Shown here piece after piece: positions 34,635-42,421 of a stretch of 42,421 bases of DNA. Each line of letters starts with the position of its first letter. Within the stretch, counting starts at the first letter, position 1. The notes beneath the pieces are model-generated. The model searched no databases. It saw only the letters and a list, made by a program, of their open reading frames with translations, and was not told the DNA's origin. A program made the position numbers and the translations under genes. Where the stretch lies: the NCBI GenBank assembly GCA_947372865.1, contig CANBVJ010000025.1, positions 1 through 42,421 on the forward strand. The letters run 5' to 3'. The DNA comes from Comamonadaceae bacterium. GTDB taxonomy: Bacteria; Pseudomonadota; Gammaproteobacteria; Burkholderiales; Burkholderiaceae_C.

Positions 34635-35471
34635 TCACGGGGCGCGGCCGGCGACACGGCTGCGCGTGCGGCTTGGGGCTGGCTGCGGCACAAGCACCCG
34701 CACGCGCGCTGCGGCTTGGGGCGCGGTCTGTGGCGGCGCTGCGGCTTGCGCCATGTCCGCCACCGCCAGCAACTGGCGCAGCGCAGGCGTGCGGGCTGCC
34801 AGATGCAGGCTGTGCTCTAGCGGCGGGCCTCGGCGCTTGAGCAGCTCTAGGCACAAACCGCCATCGGCGTCGCTTGAAAGCTGCAGCCGCAGCACGGCGG
34901 GCGAGGCGTCTTGGCGGACCTGGTCGCTGCGCATGACAAACAGCAGCTTGTGGTGTTCGGCCGCCGCCAGGTGCAGGCGGCGCAGTTGGTCGGTGCGCGC
35001 CTGCGGCAGCCAGGCCAGCACCGCGTCCACCGGCGCGCAGCGCAGCGCCTGCTCGGTGGCCCACAGGGGGGTGGCGCTGGCGCTCTTAGCGACTGGCGCA
35101 GACCCCGGCGGCAGCTTGAACCACAGCAGGCGGCGCGTCGCCAGCCCCTGGGCGGCCAGAGCGGGCACAAAAGGCAGGTGCGGCGGCGCCACCAACACCA
35201 CCGGCCCGGTGCCGCAGCGCGCCAGCGCCGGGGCCAGCAAGCGCCATTCGTTGTGCACGCCGGGCGATTGCAGCAGCTCGGTCAGCGCCCCCACCGGCCA
35301 GCCGCCGCCGGGCAAATGCAGGTCCAACAGCGCCTCGCCCGTGGCCACCGTGCGCAGGGGCGCCAGCGCCAAGGCGTGGGCGCGCCAGACGTCGGCGTGG
35401 AGCGCGTCCAGCGCGTCAGCAGCAGGTGCGCTGTCGTCTGAAAACGCGGCAAAGGCTTGTTGGGTGACCAT
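34635..35471 (-). CDS. imuA: ImuA, SOS mutasome protein (SulA/RecA-like)
   Basis: 278 residues; start ATG at 35471, 14 bases from a LexA box. The RecA-like core begins LDLHLPGGGWPVGALTELLQ and continues with GPVVLVAPPHLPFVPALA and VDAVLAWLPQARTDQLRRL. The classical Walker A lysine is absent, as is usual for ImuA. Together with ImuB and DnaE2 it forms the mycobacterial-type mutasome of many proteobacteria. dnaE2 is not in the window on either side. Confidence 0.92.
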   Translation of the reverse strand: MVTQQAFAAFSDDSAPAADALDALHADVWRAHALALAPLRTVATGEALLDLHLPGGGWPVGALTELLQSPGVHNEWRLLAPALARCGTGPVVLVAPPHLPFVPALAAQGLATRRLLWFKLPPGSAPVAKSASATPLWATEQALRCAPVDAVLAWLPQARTDQLRRLHLAAAEHHKLLFVMRSDQVRQDASPAVLRLQLSSDADGGLCLELLKRRGPPLEHSLHLAARTPALRQLLAVADMAQAAAPPQTAPQAAARVRVLVPQPAPSRTRSRVAGRAP

Positions 35472-35482
35472 TTTTTCTAAAA

Positions 35483-35502
35483 TACTGTTGTTATGAACAG
35501 TA
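35483..35502 (-). promoter_or_regulatory. LexA (SOS) box upstream of imuA
   Basis: CTGT-N8-ACAG at 35485-35500, with flanking TA on both sides, matches the canonical LexA consensus. It lies 14 bases upstream of the imuA ATG, where it would block the promoter. It predicts induction of imuAB by DNA damage. Confidence 0.93.
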
Positions 35503-35553
35503 TATGGTGGATGGCTTTACGGCGCCCTTTTGCCGCAGTTTGGGGTGCGGTGT

Positions 35554-35781
35554 TTAGTCGGAATTAGCCGTTTTGGCATGCCTGCGGTGGTTGCAGGCGT
35601 CGTGGCTGATGGCCAGGTTGTCCTGGTGGCTGCTGCCACCCTCGCTCAAAGGCCGGATGTGCTCCAGCGTGGCGTCGCCCGGCAACACGTGCTGGCCGCA
35701 CATCCAGCAAGGCACCACGCCATGCAACTGGCGCGCCACGGTTTTGTAAATCTTGTCGCGGGTGAGGGACAGGCGGCTCAT
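35554..35781 (-). CDS. small HNH endonuclease-like protein
   Basis: 75 residues from ATG at 35781; the frame is open further upstream but the extra part overlaps the next gene without similarity. The HNH core is complete: CWMCG zinc knuckle, then LEHIRPLSEGGSSHQDNLAISHDACNHRR. It is among the smallest HNH proteins and consists almost only of the nuclease module. It lies 47 bases downstream of the RHH antitoxin gene and probably shares its transcript. Target and role are unknown. Confidence 0.88.
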   Translation of the reverse strand: MSRLSLTRDKIYKTVARQLHGVVPCWMCGQHVLPGDATLEHIRPLSEGGSSHQDNLAISHDACNHRRHAKTANSD

Positions 35782-35828
35782 GCGGGCACAAATAGAGATG
35801 GAGAGATGTACATCGGCGACGGCGCTGC

Positions 35829-36071
35829 TTAAGACGTCCAGCGGTCTTTTGCCACAGGCGCTGCCACACCCACCTTGTCCCACGCTGCTTGGGCAGCGGC
35901 TCCCGAGCCCAGCGCGGCGCGTTGCTCAAAGAATTGGGCGGTTTCCATGGCGCTGATTTTTTCAGCAATGGCCACGACAAAAAGCTGGTTCATGGTGGTG
36001 TCATCGGCGGCTGCAATCCGTTTGGCGGCTTGCTTTAGCGATTCCGGCAGACGCAGTGCGTAGTTGCTCAT
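35829..36071 (-). CDS. ribbon-helix-helix type antitoxin-like protein
   Basis: 80 residues. The N-terminal NYALRLPESLKQAAKRIA, then TTMNQLFVVAIAEKI, is a ribbon-helix-helix DNA-binding pattern (strand, helix, turn, helix). The rest is a likely toxin-binding tail. Its start overlaps the stop of the PIN-domain gene (ATGA), the usual coupling of toxin and antitoxin genes. It should bind the palindrome at 36521-36538. Confidence 0.85.
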   Translation of the reverse strand: MSNYALRLPESLKQAAKRIAAADDTTMNQLFVVAIAEKISAMETAQFFEQRAALGSGAAAQAAWDKVGVAAPVAKDRWTS

Positions 36072-36523
36072 GGTTGAGTGCTCCTTGGTACCGAGAGGTT
36101 CAATTGTTTGAAGGTTTGTTCAGGGTTCAGCACGGGGATGCCAAATAGCTTTGCAGGCCCAAAATCACGCAGGTTGTAGGTCACGATCGCCTGCGCCTGG
36201 GCGTTAACAGCGGCTTCGAGCACCATCTCATCGGCGGGGTCGCGCAATTGCGGTTTCCACTGGTAATGGGTTTTTACAGGGGCAATCTTGCCCGCCAGTT
36301 CGCTCAATATTGCATCAATATCGCTGGCCAAGAGCCCAGAAGCGGCCAACTGATCGGGCCGTTTGAGTACCTCTTCGTACTCTAGGAACAGCGCAGGGCT
36401 GCAGCACATGGTGACCTTTTCCGACCGCACGAGTTGCATCAAAGCGAACGAAGGCCCCTGTCGGTTACGGGTCGCAGCCACCAGGATATTGGTATCAATC
36501 AGCAGCTTTGGCAAATTTTTCAT
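36068..36523 (-). CDS. PIN-domain toxin (putative type II toxin-antitoxin ribonuclease)
   Basis: 151 residues from ATG at 36523. Acidic PIN residues are visible: Asp in LLIDTNILVAA, Glu in LFLEYEEVL, Asp in DPADEMVLEAA and the Asp of TYNLRDFG. The sequence matches the PIN-family toxin component of the COG1569 kind. The toxin gene precedes the antitoxin gene, the reverse of VapBC. The likely activity is RNA cleavage. An upstream extension of the frame to 36637 is not conserved. Confidence 0.88.
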   Translation of the reverse strand: MKNLPKLLIDTNILVAATRNRQGPSFALMQLVRSEKVTMCCSPALFLEYEEVLKRPDQLAASGLLASDIDAILSELAGKIAPVKTHYQWKPQLRDPADEMVLEAAVNAQAQAIVTYNLRDFGPAKLFGIPVLNPEQTFKQLNLSVPRSTQP

Positions 36524-36538
36524 ATCGTCGGCGATATG
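36521..36538. promoter_or_regulatory. palindromic operator overlapping the PIN toxin start
   Basis: CATATCG-TCGG-CGATATG is a perfect inverted repeat with 7-base arms and a 4-base spacer. One end contains the PIN toxin start codon itself. Binding of the RHH antitoxin here would block transcription and hide the start. It is also within about 130 bases of the divergent recC start. Confidence 0.6.
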
Positions 36539-36649
36539 ATTTTCTTTCAGACTACTCGGCTTGTCAAATGGCAAAAACAGACGCAAAAGGCCGCAATTTG
36601 TTTCCACCCACCCCGTAATCCCGCCCCCAGCCCTCACAATTCACCCACC

Positions 36650-39600
36650 TTGACCCACCCCGCCCCCTTGTCCACCAAGTCCTCCCCGCCCACCCACCCG
36701 CCGCGTCTGCAGCCGGGCTTTGTCGCGTTTCACAGCAACCGCGCCGAAAACCTGGCCGAGGTGGTGGCTTCTTGGTTGCAGCGTTCGCCCTTGCCGCCGC
36801 TGACCGAAGAGGTGATCTTGGTGCAAAGCAACGGCATGGCCGAGTGGATGAAGATGGAGCTGGCGCGCCGGGGCGGCGTGTGCGCGGCTACGCGGGTGGA
36901 GCTGCCTTCGCGCTTTTTGTGGCGCACCTACCGCCAGGTGCTGGGCGCGCACGCGGTGCCCAGCGATTCGCCGCTGGACAAGCTGCCCATGGGCTGGCGA
37001 TTGATGCAGTTGCTGCCGGGTTTGCTGGCCGAGCCCGCCATGGCCAGCGTGTTTGCGCCAGTGGCCGGTTTTTTGCAGGGTGACGAGCCCGAGCGCATGC
37101 TGCAACTCGCCACCCAACTGGCCGATTTGTACGACCAGTACCAAAACTACCGCAGCGACTGGCTGGAGGCCTGGGCCGCCGGCCACGACCACGTGCTGCT
37201 GGCCAATGGAGTGGCCCAAGCCCTGGCGCCCGACCAGCTTTGGCAAAGCGCACTGTGGCGCGCGCTCTTGGCCACGCTGAGCGCGGCCGAGCAGCAATGC
37301 ATCCGCCCACGCCTGCACCAGCAGGTCTTGCAGCGCTTGGCCAGTGGCGCGCCGCTGGAGCAGCCGGTGGCCCAGCGCGTCACCGCCTTTGGCATGAGCC
37401 AAATGCCTGCGGCCACCCTGCAGGCGCTGGCCGCGCTGGCGCCGCACAGCCAGGTGATCTTGGCCATTCCCAACCCCTGCCGCTACTACTGGGGTGACAT
37501 CATGGACGGGCGCGAACTGCTGCGCTCGCTGCGCCGGCGCCAGCCCCTGCGCAAAGCCCAAGCGCTGGACGATGTGCCGCTGCAAGACATGCACGCCCAC
37601 GCCCACCCGCTCTTGGCCGCCTGGGGCCGCCAAAGCCGCGATTTTGTGCGCCAGCTCGATGTTTTTGACGACGCCGAACACAGCAAAAAGCAATTCGCCC
37701 TGGCCAAGATCGACTACTTTGACGACAGCGACGAAGGCCCCCACACGCCGCTATTGCAGCAGGTGCAAAACCGCATTCGCGACCTGGTGCCCCTGCACGA
37801 ACATCCCGAGTGCGCCATTGGCGCGCAAGACCGCTCCATCGTCTTTCACAGCGCGCACAGCACGGTGCGCGAGCTTGAAGTGCTGCACGACCAACTCTTG
37901 CAAGCGCTGGCCCAGCCCCCGGCGCACGCGGGCCAAGCGGGCCTGAACCCGCGCGACATCATCGTCATGGTGCCCGACATCGAGGCGCTGGCCCCGGCCA
38001 TCCGCGCGGTGTTTGGCCAGTACAAACGCGGTGACGCGCGCCATATTCCCTTTGACATTGCCGACATGGGTGCTCAGGCCAGCAGCCCGCTGATTGCCGC
38101 CGTGGCCTGGCTCTTGCGCCTGCCCGCGCAGCGCTGCCGCATGAGCGAGCTGGTCGATCTGCTGGAAGTGCCCGCCGTGGCCGCGCGCTTTGGCATTGCG
38201 CCCGAGTCGCTGCCCCAGCTCACGCAGTGGATGGCGGGCGCGGGCATCCGCTGGGGCCTGAACGCCGCGCACCGCGCAGACTTAGGGCTAGACGCCTGCG
38301 GCGACCAAAACAGCGCCTGGTTTGGCCTGCGCCGCATGCTGCTGGGTTATGCCAGCGGCGCCCAACCGGTGGATTCGCCCCTGCCCAGCTTGCAAACCAT
38401 TGCGCCCTATGCCGAAGTAGGCGGCCTGGACGCCGAACTGGCCGGCGCGCTGGCGCAACTGCTGCACGCGCTGCAGCACTGGTGGACCGTGGCCAGCACC
38501 AGCGCCACGCCGCAAGAATGGGTGGCGCACTGCCAAACCCTGCTCGCCGACCTGGTGCAAGCCGACACCGAAGTCGACCGCCTGGCCCTGGCCGCGCTGC
38601 AAGACGGCCTGCAGGCCTGGCAGCGCGCCTGCGAGCAAGCAGGGTTTGACCAAAGCGTGCCACTGGCCGTGGTGCGCACGGCGTGGCTGCAGGCGCTGGA
38701 GCTGCCCCAGGCCAAGCAGCGCTTTCGGGCCGGGGGCATTACCTTTTGCACGCTCATGCCCATGCGCGCCATTCCGTTTGAAGTGGTGTGCCTGCTGGGC
38801 ATGAACGACGGCGACTACCCCCGGCGCAGCACGCACAGCGACTTTGACCTGATGGCCCTGCCCGGCGCGCTCCGCCCCGGCGACCGCTCGCGGCGCGACG
38901 ACGACCGCCAGCTCATGCTCGAGTCGCTCCTGTCGGCGCGCCGCCTGCTGTATATCAGTTGGAGCGGGCGCAATGTGCGCGACAACGCCGAACAACCCGC
39001 CTCGGTGCTGGTGGCCCAGTTGCGCGACTACCTGCGCGCAGGCTGGGGCGACGCGGTGGTCAGCAGCCGCACCACCCAACACCCGCTGCAACCCTTTAGC
39101 CGCCGCTACTTTGAAGCGGGCAGCCCCTTGTTCACCTATGCGCGCGAGTGGCGCGCCATGCACCAGGCCAGCGCCGCCGCCGCATCGGATGTGGGCCAGG
39201 GCCTGCCCGCGTTTGTGCCCAACCCCCATGTGCCGCTCACGCTGCAGCAGCTCACCCAGTTCTTGCGCAAACCGGCCAAGGCTTTTTTTCGCCAGCGCCT
39301 GCTGGTGTCCTTTGGCGAAGAAGAGGCCGACGCGTTGGACGACGAGCGCTTTGCCATAGGCGGCTTAGACCTTTACCAGCTTGTGCAAGACCTGCTGCAA
39401 AGCGCCACCACCGCGCCCAGCGCCGATGCTGCGGCCGACCAGGTGCAACGCGCGCTGGGCCAGTTGCGACTGGCCGGCGCCCTGCCCTTGCGCGGCTTGG
39501 GCGACCTGGAGCAACAAAAATTGCAAAGCAGCGTTTCTGCCACGCTGCAAGCCTGGCACGAGGCGCAGGCGCGCTTTGCGCACAGTGCACAGCGCCAGCC

Positions 39601-40234
39601 GCTGCGCCTGCAGACAGGCGACGTGGTGCTGGAAGACTGGGTGGACGGACTGCGACAAGGCCTGCCCGATGCGCAGGGCGCCGCACCCCTGGCCTGGCTG
39701 GCCCTGGACCCGGGCCAGCTCTGCGAAAAAAACGCCAAGCCCAAGCCTCGCCCAGCGCAGTTGTTGGGCGCCTGGCTGCGCAGCCTGGCGGGCGCTGCCA
39801 GCGGCGTGCAGGCCACCGGCGTGCTGGTGGGACGCGACAGCGTGCTGGAGATCACGCCCATGCCGCAGCTTGAGGCGCGCCAGACGCTGGAGCGGCTTTT
39901 GCAACTCTGGCAAGCCGGCATGCAAGCGCCCCTGCCGCTGCCGCCCAAAACCGCGCTGGCCTGGCTGCCCCTGGCCAAGCAAACCGCCAAAGCGCAGCAA
40001 GCCGCGCGCAAGCAATACGAAGGCGCCGAACAAGTGCGCGGCGACGTGGAAGAAAGCTGCATGGCCCGCCTGTTCCCCGACTTTGAAGCACTCGCCGCCG
40101 ACGGCCAGTTTGCGGCGCTGGCGCACGAGATTTACCAGCCGCTGCTGGACTGGCAAAAAACGCATGTGCGCGCCACCCTGCACCCCAAAGACGGCGCTGA
40201 TGACGCGGATGCGAGCGACGAGGACGCGACATGA
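36650..40234 (+). CDS. recC: exodeoxyribonuclease V, gamma subunit (RecC)
   Basis: RecC subunit of RecBCD, about 1,194 residues from a TTG at 36650. The reading frame is open from 36434, but RecC similarity begins at PGFVAFHSNRAENLAEVV, so the start lies at 36650 or the TTG at 36668; neither has a strong ribosome-binding site. Family blocks include VQSNGMAEWMKMELA, AFGMSQMPAATLQALAAL, FCTLMPMRAIPFEVVCLLGM and GDRSRRDDDRQLMLESLL. RecC recognises Chi and splits the strands in double-strand break repair. It overlaps recB by 4 bases (ATGA). Confidence 0.95.
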   Translation: MTHPAPLSTKSSPPTHPPRLQPGFVAFHSNRAENLAEVVASWLQRSPLPPLTEEVILVQSNGMAEWMKMELARRGGVCAATRVELPSRFLWRTYRQVLGAHAVPSDSPLDKLPMGWRLMQLLPGLLAEPAMASVFAPVAGFLQGDEPERMLQLATQLADLYDQYQNYRSDWLEAWAAGHDHVLLANGVAQALAPDQLWQSALWRALLATLSAAEQQCIRPRLHQQVLQRLASGAPLEQPVAQRVTAFGMSQMPAATLQALAALAPHSQVILAIPNPCRYYWGDIMDGRELLRSLRRRQPLRKAQALDDVPLQDMHAHAHPLLAAWGRQSRDFVRQLDVFDDAEHSKKQFALAKIDYFDDSDEGPHTPLLQQVQNRIRDLVPLHEHPECAIGAQDRSIVFHSAHSTVRELEVLHDQLLQALAQPPAHAGQAGLNPRDIIVMVPDIEALAPAIRAVFGQYKRGDARHIPFDIADMGAQASSPLIAAVAWLLRLPAQRCRMSELVDLLEVPAVAARFGIAPESLPQLTQWMAGAGIRWGLNAAHRADLGLDACGDQNSAWFGLRRMLLGYASGAQPVDSPLPSLQTIAPYAEVGGLDAELAGALAQLLHALQHWWTVASTSATPQEWVAHCQTLLADLVQADTEVDRLALAALQDGLQAWQRACEQAGFDQSVPLAVVRTAWLQALELPQAKQRFRAGGITFCTLMPMRAIPFEVVCLLGMNDGDYPRRSTHSDFDLMALPGALRPGDRSRRDDDRQLMLESLLSARRLLYISWSGRNVRDNAEQPASVLVAQLRDYLRAGWGDAVVSSRTTQHPLQPFSRRYFEAGSPLFTYAREWRAMHQASAAAASDVGQGLPAFVPNPHVPLTLQQLTQFLRKPAKAFFRQRLLVSFGEEEADALDDERFAIGGLDLYQLVQDLLQSATTAPSADAAADQVQRALGQLRLAGALPLRGLGDLEQQKLQSSVSATLQAWHEAQARFAHSAQRQPLRLQTGDVVLEDWVDGLRQGLPDAQGAAPLAWLALDPGQLCEKNAKPKPRPAQLLGAWLRSLAGAASGVQATGVLVGRDSVLEITPMPQLEARQTLERLLQLWQAGMQAPLPLPPKTALAWLPLAKQTAKAQQAARKQYEGAEQVRGDVEESCMARLFPDFEALAADGQFAALAHEIYQPLLDWQKTHVRATLHPKDGADDADASDEDAT

Positions 40235-42421
40235 CCACACACGACGCCAGTAACAGCCTGCCCCTGCAGCCCGACACCCTGGACCTGTGGGGCAGCCGCC
40301 TGATCGAGGCCAGCGCAGGCACCGGCAAGACTTGGACGATTGCCACGCTCTACCTGCGCCTGGTGCTGGGCCACGGCAATGCCAACGGGGAGGCGCACGG
40401 CTTTGACCGCCCCCTGCGCCCTTCTGAGATTTTGGTGATGACCTTTACCCGCGCCGCCACGCGCGAACTGTCTGACCGCATCCGCGCCCGGCTGCTGCAG
40501 GCGGCGCAGTGCTTTCGTGGCGAGTTGGCCGCTGCGCCTGATCCGTTTTTGGCGACGCTGTTGGCCGACTACCCCGCAGGCCCGGCGCGCAGCCAGGCCG
40601 CCTGGGCGCTGGACAACGCGGCCCAAAGCATGGACGAGGCCGCCGTCTACACGATTGACGCCTGGTGCCAGCGCATGCTGCGCGAACACGCCTTTGACAG
40701 CGGCAGCCTGTTTGACGAAACACTGGTAGCCGACGAAGAAGCCCTGCGCACCGAAGCCGCGCAAGACTATTGGCGCCAAGGCTGCTACCCGCTGGACGCC
40801 CCGGCGCTGCAGCAGGTGCTGGCCGTCTGGCGCAATGTGGAAGCGCTGGTGGCCGACATGCGCGCCCTGGCGCCGCAAGCCACGCCCGCGATGGACGCCA
40901 GCCAAACCCTGGCAGAGGTGCTAGCCCAGGCCAGCGCCGAGCGCGCCCACGCCGTGCAGCAATTGCGCCAGGGCTGGGCCGAGCGCGCGCAAGCGATGCA
41001 AGACTGGCTGGACGGACAAACCGCAAACCACAAAAAAGACTGGAATGGCCAGCGCCTGAGCCCTAAAAAGTACACCGAGTGGCTCACCACCCTCAAAGAC
41101 TGGGCCCGTGGCGACCTGGCCTACGATGTGCCAAAACTCAACAAAGGCTGGGAACGCTTTACCCCCGCAGGCCTGCAAGAAGCGCGCAAAGCCGAGGCCC
41201 CGCACCTGACGCCGCCCAGCGTGTTTGCCGAATTTGCCACCCTGCAAGCCGCCTGTGCGCAATTGCCCGAAGTGGGCGTGGCGCTGCGCCTGCACGCCGC
41301 AAGCTGGGTGCGCGCGCGCCTGCAAGCGCGCAAGCGCCAGAGCGGCAGCTTTGGCTTTGCCGACCTGCTGGAACGCCTGCACGCGGCCCTGCATGGCGAA
41401 CACGGCCAGCGCCTGCGCGAGCGCATGGTGCAGCAGTACCCGGTGGCGCTGATTGACGAGTTTCAAGACACCTCGCCCCTGCAATACCAAATCTTTGACC
41501 AGATTTACCAGGTGGCGCAGAACGCACGCAGCAGCGCGCTGCTGCTCATTGGCGACCCCAAGCAGTCGATTTATGGCTTTCGCGGTGCCGATATTTACAG
41601 CTACCTGCAAGCGCGCCGCGCCACCGCCGGGCGCCACTACGCGCTGCAAACCAACTTCCGTTCCACGCCAGCACTGGTGGGCGTGGTGAACCACTGTTTC
41701 GCCCAGGCCGAGTGCCTGCAAAACAGCGGCGCTTTTGGCTACCGTCAGGCGGACGACAACCCGCTGCCCTTTACTGAAGTGCAAGCCAAAGGCCTGCCCA
41801 CGCAGCTCGTCAACGCCCAAGGGCCGCTGCCCGCCATGGCGCTGGTGCACGCGCTTGATGTCCATAGCAGCCTGGAAATGCGCCAGCGCTTTTCTGAGAT
41901 ATGCGCCGCCCAAATCGTGGCCTGGCTGGGGGACGCGCGCACCGGCTTTGCCAGCACGGACAGCGCAGCAGATGCCGCCTTTACCCGCCTGCGCCCGGCC
42001 GACATCGCCATCTTGGTGCGCACCGGCAAAGAGGCCAGCGCCGTGCGCCATGCGCTGGAGCGCCGGGGCGTGGCCTCGGTCTATTTGTCCGACCGCGACT
42101 CGGTGTTTGACAGCCCCGAGGCGCACGACCTCATTCATTGGCTGCACGCTGTGGCCAACCCGCAAGATGTGCGTCTGGTGCGCGCTGGCTTGGCCACCGC
42201 CACGCTGGGCCTGAGCCTGGACACGCTGGGCTGGCTGGCCCACAACGACGAAGCCTTTGACCAGCGCAGCGAACAACTGCGCGCGCTGCGCACCGTCTGG
42301 CAAACCCAGGGCGTGCTGGCCATGCTGCGCCAAACCCTGCACCAGCTCGCCCTGGCCGCGCAGTGGCGCAACGCGCCCAATGGCGAGCGCCGCCTGACCA
42401 ACTTTTTGCACCTGGCCGAAC
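40231..42421 (+). CDS. recB: exodeoxyribonuclease V, beta subunit (RecB), 3' end beyond window
   Basis: Helicase-nuclease subunit of RecBCD; 730 codons are visible of a protein normally near 1,200. Walker A is ASAGTGKT (Lys33), with the Q-motif region DLWGSRLIEAS before it. Motif Ia is MTFTRAATRELSDRI, motif II is LIDEFQDTSPLQ, motif III is LIGDPKQSIYGFRGAD and motif IV contains LQTNFRSTP. The C-terminal nuclease domain lies outside. The start overlaps the recC stop. recD is expected downstream. Confidence 0.96.
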   Translation, partial: MTTHDASNSLPLQPDTLDLWGSRLIEASAGTGKTWTIATLYLRLVLGHGNANGEAHGFDRPLRPSEILVMTFTRAATRELSDRIRARLLQAAQCFRGELAAAPDPFLATLLADYPAGPARSQAAWALDNAAQSMDEAAVYTIDAWCQRMLREHAFDSGSLFDETLVADEEALRTEAAQDYWRQGCYPLDAPALQQVLAVWRNVEALVADMRALAPQATPAMDASQTLAEVLAQASAERAHAVQQLRQGWAERAQAMQDWLDGQTANHKKDWNGQRLSPKKYTEWLTTLKDWARGDLAYDVPKLNKGWERFTPAGLQEARKAEAPHLTPPSVFAEFATLQAACAQLPEVGVALRLHAASWVRARLQARKRQSGSFGFADLLERLHAALHGEHGQRLRERMVQQYPVALIDEFQDTSPLQYQIFDQIYQVAQNARSSALLLIGDPKQSIYGFRGADIYSYLQARRATAGRHYALQTNFRSTPALVGVVNHCFAQAECLQNSGAFGYRQADDNPLPFTEVQAKGLPTQLVNAQGPLPAMALVHALDVHSSLEMRQRFSEICAAQIVAWLGDARTGFASTDSAADAAFTRLRPADIAILVRTGKEASAVRHALERRGVASVYLSDRDSVFDSPEAHDLIHWLHAVANPQDVRLVRAGLATATLGLSLDTLGWLAHNDEAFDQRSEQLRALRTVWQTQGVLAMLRQTLHQLALAAQWRNAPNGERRLTNFLHLAE

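Noticed and set aside
1-42421. CRISPR arrays, tRNA or rRNA genes, intact prophage or transposon
   Set aside because: No regularly spaced repeats, no tRNA cloverleaf recognised, no integrase or complete transposase found.

Overview
The window reads as a chromosomal segment of a GC-rich betaproteobacterium, most likely a Comamonadaceae member (Rhodoferax, Polaromonas, Acidovorax or Limnohabitans type). This rests on codon style, the sarcosine oxidase and ImuAB/RecBC gene forms, and dense short-gap operons. It is inference, because no rRNA or other taxonomic marker is present. No tRNA, rRNA, CRISPR array or intact insertion sequence was seen.

Layout. (1) 1-4970, minus: sdaA-soxB-soxD-soxA (soxA cut by the window edge), which turns sarcosine into glycine and, through serine, into pyruvate. 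(2) 5281-6873, plus: an MttB-superfamily corrinoid-type methyltransferase without an in-frame stop, ending at a perfect bidirectional terminator. (3) 6946-13132: a divergent module with amidohydrolase, GntR regulator and RidA on minus, and a polar-amino-acid-type ABC transporter plus a DUF1989 protein on plus. It probably takes up and breaks down one small nitrogen compound that I cannot identify. (4) 13207-28518, minus: fourteen consecutive genes. The upstream ten are class II aldolase, BKACE, L-carnitine dehydrogenase, thioesterase, MDR oxidoreductase, second thioesterase, acyl-CoA dehydrogenase, ADP-forming acyl-CoA ligase, enoyl-CoA hydratase and a GlxA/CdhR-type regulator. The last four are a family-5 ABC uptake system with its own promoter. 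(5) 28794-31933, plus: an MFS permease, then a TauD-type dioxygenase followed by an HD-domain oxygenase. This pair matches TmpA-TmpB, which convert 2-(trimethylammonio)ethylphosphonate to glycine betaine and phosphate. (6) 31951-36523: an accessory patch with a truncated antitoxin, a possible transposase remnant, a HigBA-like pair, SOS-controlled imuAB, and a PIN/RHH/HNH operon. (7) 36650-42421, plus: recC and the start of recB.

The common thread of regions 1, 2, 4 and 5 is quaternary-amine catabolism. Carnitine, and possibly gamma-butyrobetaine or crotonobetaine through CoA esters, and trimethylammonio-phosphonate would all end in glycine betaine. The MttB-like enzyme could start betaine demethylation, and SoxBDA(G) and SdaA finish it. 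The dimethylglycine-to-sarcosine step, a Rieske GbcAB pair and a corrinoid protein are not in the window, so the chain is incomplete here. The CoA-ester branch, the aldolase and the MDR oxidoreductase are the least understood parts and the best candidates for new biochemistry.
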